Assembly (NCBI GenBank): GCA_951813555.1
Contig: OX638344.1
Span: 2,385,076 to 2,449,075 of the forward strand
Origin: an uncultured Acidimicrobiales bacterium
GTDB lineage: Bacteria > Actinomycetota > Acidimicrobiia > Acidimicrobiales > Bin134
DNA length: 64,000 bases
Direction: 5' to 3'
Both the position numbers and the translations under genes were made by a program. This document shows positions 60,812 through 64,000 of this stretch, piece by piece. A model generated the notes under the pieces. The model made no database searches. It saw nothing but the letters and a program-made list of their open reading frames with translations, and was not told the origin of the DNA. Each line of letters begins with the position of its first letter. Position 1 is the first letter of the stretch.

Positions 60812-62068
60812 ATGGCCATTTCGCTCGACGAGCTCACTGCCGATACCTCTTTCACCCAGCATGTGAAGGGCCAGGTCACATTTCTGCCCGAGCCCGAGCG
60901 GGCCGACCGGTGGACGCCGATTGTCTCGGTGGACGACCACATCGTGGAGCCCCCCGGTGCCTTCGCCGACCGGTTCCCGGCCAAGTACGCCGACGACGCC
61001 CCCCGGGTGGCCACCCTCGACGACGGATCGGAGACCTGGCTGTATGCCGGGCACTCGCTGCCCAACGTGGGGTTCAACGCGGTGGCGGGCCGCCCGGTCA
61101 GCGAGTACAGCTTCGAGCCCACCCGCTTCGAGGACATGCGCCGGGGCTCATGGGACATCGACGTCCGGATCGCCGACATGGACCTCAACGGGGTGTACGC
61201 CTCGCTGTGCTTTCCGTCGTTTCTCCCTGGTTTTTGCGGCCAGCGGTTCCAGCAGCTCACCGACGACCCCGATCTGGCCCTGGCCGCGGTGCGGGCCTGG
61301 AACGACTGGAACATCGAGGAGTGGTCCGGGGCCTACCCCGACCGCATGATCCCCTGCCAGATCACCTACTTCCTCGACCCCGAGGTGGGCGCGGCCGAAG
61401 TGTATCGCAACGCCGAGCGGGGCTACCGGGCCATCAGCTTCTCCGAGGCCCCCCATTCCCTGGGGTTCCCCTCGCTGCACTCGGGGCACTGGGATCCGAT
61501 CATGGCCGCCTGCGAGGAGACCGAGACGGTGGTGTGTTTGCACGTCGGCTCGTCGGGCACCTCGCCGGCCACCTCCCCCGACGCCCCGTCGGACACGGTG
61601 GGGGTGCTGTTCTTCGGCTACGCCATGTTCGCCGCGGTCGACTGGCTGTACTCCAAGATCCCGGTTCGGTTCCCCAACATCAAAATCGCCCTCAGCGAGG
61701 GGGGTCTCGGGTGGGTGGCCGGGCTGTTGGACCGCCTGGAGCACGTCCGCAAGTACGACTCCATGTACGGCACCTGGAACGACGTGGAGCTCTCCCCCGC
61801 CGACACCCTGCGCCGCAACTTCTGGTTCTGCGCCATCGACGACCCCTCGGCCTTCGACCATCGCCACTACATGGGCCTGGAGAACCTGATGGTGGAGTCC
61901 GACTACCCCCACGCCGACTCCACCTGGCCCAATACCCAACAACTGCTCCGCCAACAGCTCGCCGGCATCCCCGCCGAAGAGGTGGCCCGCATCTGCTGGG
62001 CCAACGCCAGCGACCTCTTCCGCCACCCCGTCCCCGACTCCGTCGTCGCCGATCCTGACAGCTTCTAG
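60812..62068 (+). CDS. amidohydrolase-2 family metal-dependent hydrolase
   Basis: A 418-residue TIM-barrel protein of the ACMSD/amidohydrolase-2 group. It has VSVDDHIVEPPGAFADR near residue 40 (the DxH-type metal site of this group), DIDVRIADMDLNGVYASLCFPSF, VVCLHVGSSG, KIALSEGGLGWVAGLLDRL and ENLMVESDYPHADSTWP, which carries the late metal-binding Asp. Such enzymes decarboxylate or hydrolyse aromatic or cyclic acids. A good ribosome site (GGGAAGC-type) precedes the ATG. Confidence 0.9.
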   Translation: MAISLDELTADTSFTQHVKGQVTFLPEPERADRWTPIVSVDDHIVEPPGAFADRFPAKYADDAPRVATLDDGSETWLYAGHSLPNVGFNAVAGRPVSEYSFEPTRFEDMRRGSWDIDVRIADMDLNGVYASLCFPSFLPGFCGQRFQQLTDDPDLALAAVRAWNDWNIEEWSGAYPDRMIPCQITYFLDPEVGAAEVYRNAERGYRAISFSEAPHSLGFPSLHSGHWDPIMAACEETETVVCLHVGSSGTSPATSPDAPSDTVGVLFFGYAMFAAVDWLYSKIPVRFPNIKIALSEGGLGWVAGLLDRLEHVRKYDSMYGTWNDVELSPADTLRRNFWFCAIDDPSAFDHRHYMGLENLMVESDYPHADSTWPNTQQLLRQQLAGIPAEEVARICWANASDLFRHPVPDSVVADPDSF

Positions 62069-62125
62069 GACCGCTCGCTGGCAAGAATACTGCTATCCTG
62101 GCTGCATTCACTTCCCCCTCTTCAA

Positions 62126-62138
62126 CCCTCTTTGAGGG
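62126..62138 (+). promoter_or_regulatory. hairpin overlapping the Shine-Dalgarno region of the coiled-coil gene
   Basis: CCCTC pairs with GAGGG (loop TTT), covering the GAGGGAG ribosome site 8 bases before the ATG at 62147. The leader of the paralogue at 35564 has the same arrangement with different bases. Confidence 0.5.
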
Positions 62139-62146
62139 AGTTTTGA

Positions 62147-62506
62147 ATGAACACCGCCATCACCACCACGTTGATCAGCGTCTTGGGCGCCGGTCTGTTC
62201 GGCATGCTCTTCATGTTGTACAGAAGCCTTTTCATGATGCTCAAGAACCTGAGCGACGCGGTGGCCAATGGATTCGCCTCGGTGGACGCCCGATTCGCCT
62301 CGGTGGACGCCCGGTTCGGCCGGCTGGAGGACAGGCTCGGCCGACTTGAGAACAGGGTTGACAACCTCACCCGCGAGGTCCATGCCCTGGACATCAAGTT
62401 CACCGACGAGATCCGCAGGCTGGAATCCAGATTCACCGACAAGCTCGTCAGCGAGATCCGCAGGCTGGAATCCAGATTCACCGGCGAGCTCAGGACCCAC
62501 GATTGA
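62147..62506 (+). CDS. small membrane-anchored coiled-coil protein (family member 3), C-terminus cut by an in-frame TGA
   Basis: A 119-residue protein up to a TGA at 62504. An N-terminal helix (TLISVLGAGLFGMLFMLY) is followed by a coiled coil with 7-residue repeats (FASVDAR twice) and IRRLESRF twice. Beyond the TGA the same frame continues as RLARIEAKLEPNPPAEAA to a TAG at 62561, matching the end of the paralogue at 35205. The TGA therefore looks like a recent nonsense change removing the last 18 residues. There is no Cys partner or SECIS-like hairpin, so selenocysteine is unlikely. The function is unknown. Confidence 0.65.
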   Translation: MNTAITTTLISVLGAGLFGMLFMLYRSLFMMLKNLSDAVANGFASVDARFASVDARFGRLEDRLGRLENRVDNLTREVHALDIKFTDEIRRLESRFTDKLVSEIRRLESRFTGELRTHD

Positions 62507-62639
62507 CGCTTGGCCCGCATCGAGGCCAAGCTGGAGCCCAATCCCCCTGCCGAAGCCGCCTAGCACCAGCGCGTCGGTTTGACGCTGGTTGCTGCTGGAA
62601 TGCTGTTGTCGCCTGCTGGTGGGCTCGGTAGGATGCCCT

Positions 62640-62741
62640 CGGTGGAGCTGGGGGGGGATCGAGCCCCAGCGGTGAGGTGTCAAGTCTGCACCGCCCTGAC
62701 CGACCGGGCAGCCCCAAGAGGAGAAAGCAGTGCTCTCTCCA
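62640..62741 (+). ncRNA. possible structured RNA or attenuator region before the terminator
   Basis: The 324-base gap between the coiled-coil gene and the acyl-CoA ligase gene holds successive stems: GCTGGGG/CCCCAGC (62647-62670), GCGGTG/CACCGC (62669-62694, sharing two bases with the first, so the two compete), and GGAGA/TCTCC (62720-62740). They lead into the strong terminator at 62744. It does not match tRNA, SRP RNA or any riboswitch I recognise. Confidence 0.3.
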
Positions 62742-62743
62742 AG

Positions 62744-62785
62744 GGCCGCACCGGGCCTGTGCACAAGACCCGGTGCGGCCTTTAT
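62744..62785 (+). terminator. rho-independent terminator
   Basis: A perfect 12-base-pair stem (GGCCGCACCGGG / CCCGGTGCGGCC) with a 13-base loop, followed by TTTAT. It is the clearest intrinsic terminator in the window and separates the coiled-coil gene and upstream stems from the acyl-CoA ligase gene. Confidence 0.85.
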
Positions 62786-62824
62786 CATTGCACGGATAGA
62801 TAGTAGAATTGCTAAAAAGACTGC

Positions 62825-62830
62825 TAATAT
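62825..62830 (+). promoter_or_regulatory. possible -10 box before the acyl-CoA ligase gene
   Basis: TAATAT lies in an AT-rich stretch (62781-62850) after the terminator. No good -35 box at 16-18 bases was seen, so this is tentative. Confidence 0.35.
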
Positions 62831-62887
62831 AGTGAACTAGACTGAAAGCAGGTAATCCCGCTGAATGACCTAGCCGCTGATCCTGAG

Positions 62888-64000
62888 GTGGCGGCTGCCT
62901 ATGTGGCTGCCGGTTGGTGGGGGCACGACACGCCCACCGACCTGATCCGGCGCAACGCGGCCGAGCGGCCCGATGACACTGCGTACATCACGTGGAGCCG
63001 ACCGAAAGATGAGGCCGAGGATGCGACGGGGAGCATCGACCGGACCTCCTGGGCCGGCTACGACCGGCTGTCCGACCGGGTAGCTGCTGCGCTATTGGCT
63101 GCGGGGCTGGATCGGGACGACCGGGTGGCGGTGATCTTGCCTGACGGCGCCGCGGTCCACGCTGCTTTTGCCGGGGCCGACAAGGCTGGAGTTGTGGTCA
63201 TGGGCATCGGCCATCGGGCCGGGCCTGCGGAGATCGCCCACCTGGTGGAGAAGTCCGGGGCTCGGGCCATCATCACCGGTTCCGAGCTCCGAGGACGTCC
63301 AGCAGGCGACGCGCTGGCCGAGTTCCGGCGTGAACTGGCCGGCCTCGAGCATCACATCACCATCGACGAACCCGGTCAGGATGCGACCATCAGCCTCGAC
63401 GGCCAGCCCGCCCCGCTCCCGGAGTCGGTTCTGAGATTCGCCGAAGCCGTCGAAATCCGCCGCCTGGGAGCATCGGAGCTGTGCCTGTTGAACTCCACCT
63501 CGGGCACCACGGGGCTGCCCAAGTGCGTGATGCAGACCCATAATCGCTGGTTCTACTTCCACCAGAAAGCCGTGGAGTACAGCGGCCTGGGCGCTGACGA
63601 TGTGTTCTGCGTGCCGGTGCCGGCTCCGTTCGGCTTCGGGCTGTGGACCGCCCACTACTCCCCCACCATCTTGGGGGTGCCCACCGTGGTGATGGCCGAC
63701 TTCGACGCCGATGCCCTGATCCGGCTCATCGAGGCCGAGCGGGTGACCGTGCTGGGCGCGGTGACCACCCAGTTCATCATGATGCTCAACTCTCCGGTGT
63801 TCGACCGCCATGATCTGTCGTCGCTGCGGCTGATGTTCACCGGCGGCGAGGCCATCCCCTATCAGCGGGCCGCCGAGTTCGAGGACCGCACCGGCTGCAC
63901 CGTGTTGAACTTCTACGGCTCCAACGAGACCGGGATGCTGAGCGGCACCCGCCTGAGCGATCCCCGGTGGGCCCGGCTGCGCTCCGGCGGGAAGTGTGAG
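62888..64000 (+). CDS. AMP-dependent acyl-CoA ligase, partial
   Basis: At least 371 residues, open to the right edge. It is an acyl-adenylate-forming enzyme (ANL superfamily). It has YDRLSDRVAAALLAAGLDRDDRVAVILPDGAAV, the phosphate-binding loop LNSTSGTTGLPKCVMQTH, PAPFGFGLWTAHYSPT, LMFTGGEAIPYQRAAEF and the A5-type motif LNFYGSNETGML. It activates a carboxylic acid to its CoA thioester, fitting the nearby CoA-transferase and enoyl-CoA hydratase. The GTG at 62888 is the first standard start after an upstream in-frame stop; a CTG at 62861 with AAGCAGG upstream is an alternative. Confidence 0.88.
   Translation, partial: MAAAYVAAGWWGHDTPTDLIRRNAAERPDDTAYITWSRPKDEAEDATGSIDRTSWAGYDRLSDRVAAALLAAGLDRDDRVAVILPDGAAVHAAFAGADKAGVVVMGIGHRAGPAEIAHLVEKSGARAIITGSELRGRPAGDALAEFRRELAGLEHHITIDEPGQDATISLDGQPAPLPESVLRFAEAVEIRRLGASELCLLNSTSGTTGLPKCVMQTHNRWFYFHQKAVEYSGLGADDVFCVPVPAPFGFGLWTAHYSPTILGVPTVVMADFDADALIRLIEAERVTVLGAVTTQFIMMLNSPVFDRHDLSSLRLMFTGGEAIPYQRAAEFEDRTGCTVLNFYGSNETGMLSGTRLSDPRWARLRSGGKCE

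Noticed and set aside
62504..62506. TGA in the third coiled-coil gene as selenocysteine
   Set aside because: There is no neighbouring Cys, no redox fold and no SECIS-like stem just downstream. The paralogue has Glu at the aligned place.
62640..62785. Signal recognition particle RNA or selC tRNA
   Set aside because: The GGAAG tetraloop region of SRP RNA is absent, and no tRNA cloverleaf with a TCA anticodon and CCA end can be folded.

Overview
The window is high-GC bacterial DNA. Gene content and order point to an actinobacterium, most likely an uncultured member of the Acidimicrobiia (inference). The supporting signs are the block gcvH - garA-like FHA gene - ftsR-like MerR gene - DUF151 gene - second MerR gene, which matches mycobacterial order; a MurT/GatD pair; the scpA-scpB-rluB-aroH-tyrA-aroA-cmk-plsC cluster; and several start codons lying 6-8 bases after a TANNNT -10 box (leaderless transcripts). 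Layout, left to right. 1-4.4 kb: a branched-chain amino acid type (HAAT) uptake locus with a partial LivH permease, an unusual single-chain MFS-transporter/LivF-ATPase fusion, and a divergent lipoprotein solute-binding protein. 4.4-6 kb: two tandem thioredoxin-fold lipoproteins of the MPT53/DsbE type. Each has an in-frame TGA exactly where the first cysteine of the CxxC redox motif should be, followed by an identical hairpin. I read them as two selenoproteins (UxxC). 6-11.4 kb: gcvT, a small nuclease-like gene, the MerR/DUF151/hpt/ftsR/garA/gcvH block and pgsA. 11.4-15.2 kb: a HIT protein, a DUF2079 membrane protein, an N-acyl-D-amino-acid deacylase-like amidohydrolase and tRNA-Pro(GGG). 15.2-21.2 kb: a DUF1801 gene, then an apparently acquired two-gene operon encoding an AAA/DUF4143 ATPase and a 1384-residue STAND-type NTPase with a C-terminal PD-(D/E)xK nuclease-like domain, a candidate defence system. 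21-28 kb: DEAD-box helicase, SpoIIE-type phosphatase, der, a DUF512 radical-SAM protein and ispH. 28.2-37.1 kb: plsC, cmk, aroA, tyrA, aroH, rluB, scpB and scpA, interrupted by small membrane/coiled-coil genes and a fibronectin-III (FN3) surface protein. 37.2-52.3 kb: three giant tandem FN3 proteins of about 1600 residues with near-identical blocks. Each ends in two cysteine- and DxDGDG-containing repeats that the smaller FN3 protein at 33.6 kb also carries. 52.4-64 kb: trpS, an epoxide hydrolase, murT-gatD-nucleoside hydrolase, a class III CoA-transferase, an enoyl-CoA hydratase, a possible toxin/immunity-like pair, an amidohydrolase, a third small coiled-coil gene and the start of an acyl-CoA ligase. 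The points most worth following are the tandem selenoproteins, the STAND-nuclease operon, the MFS-LivF fusion, the FN3 array with its shared C-terminal module, and the coiled-coil gene family with its conserved Shine-Dalgarno-masking hairpin. All family assignments are made by reading the sequence; no database search was run.
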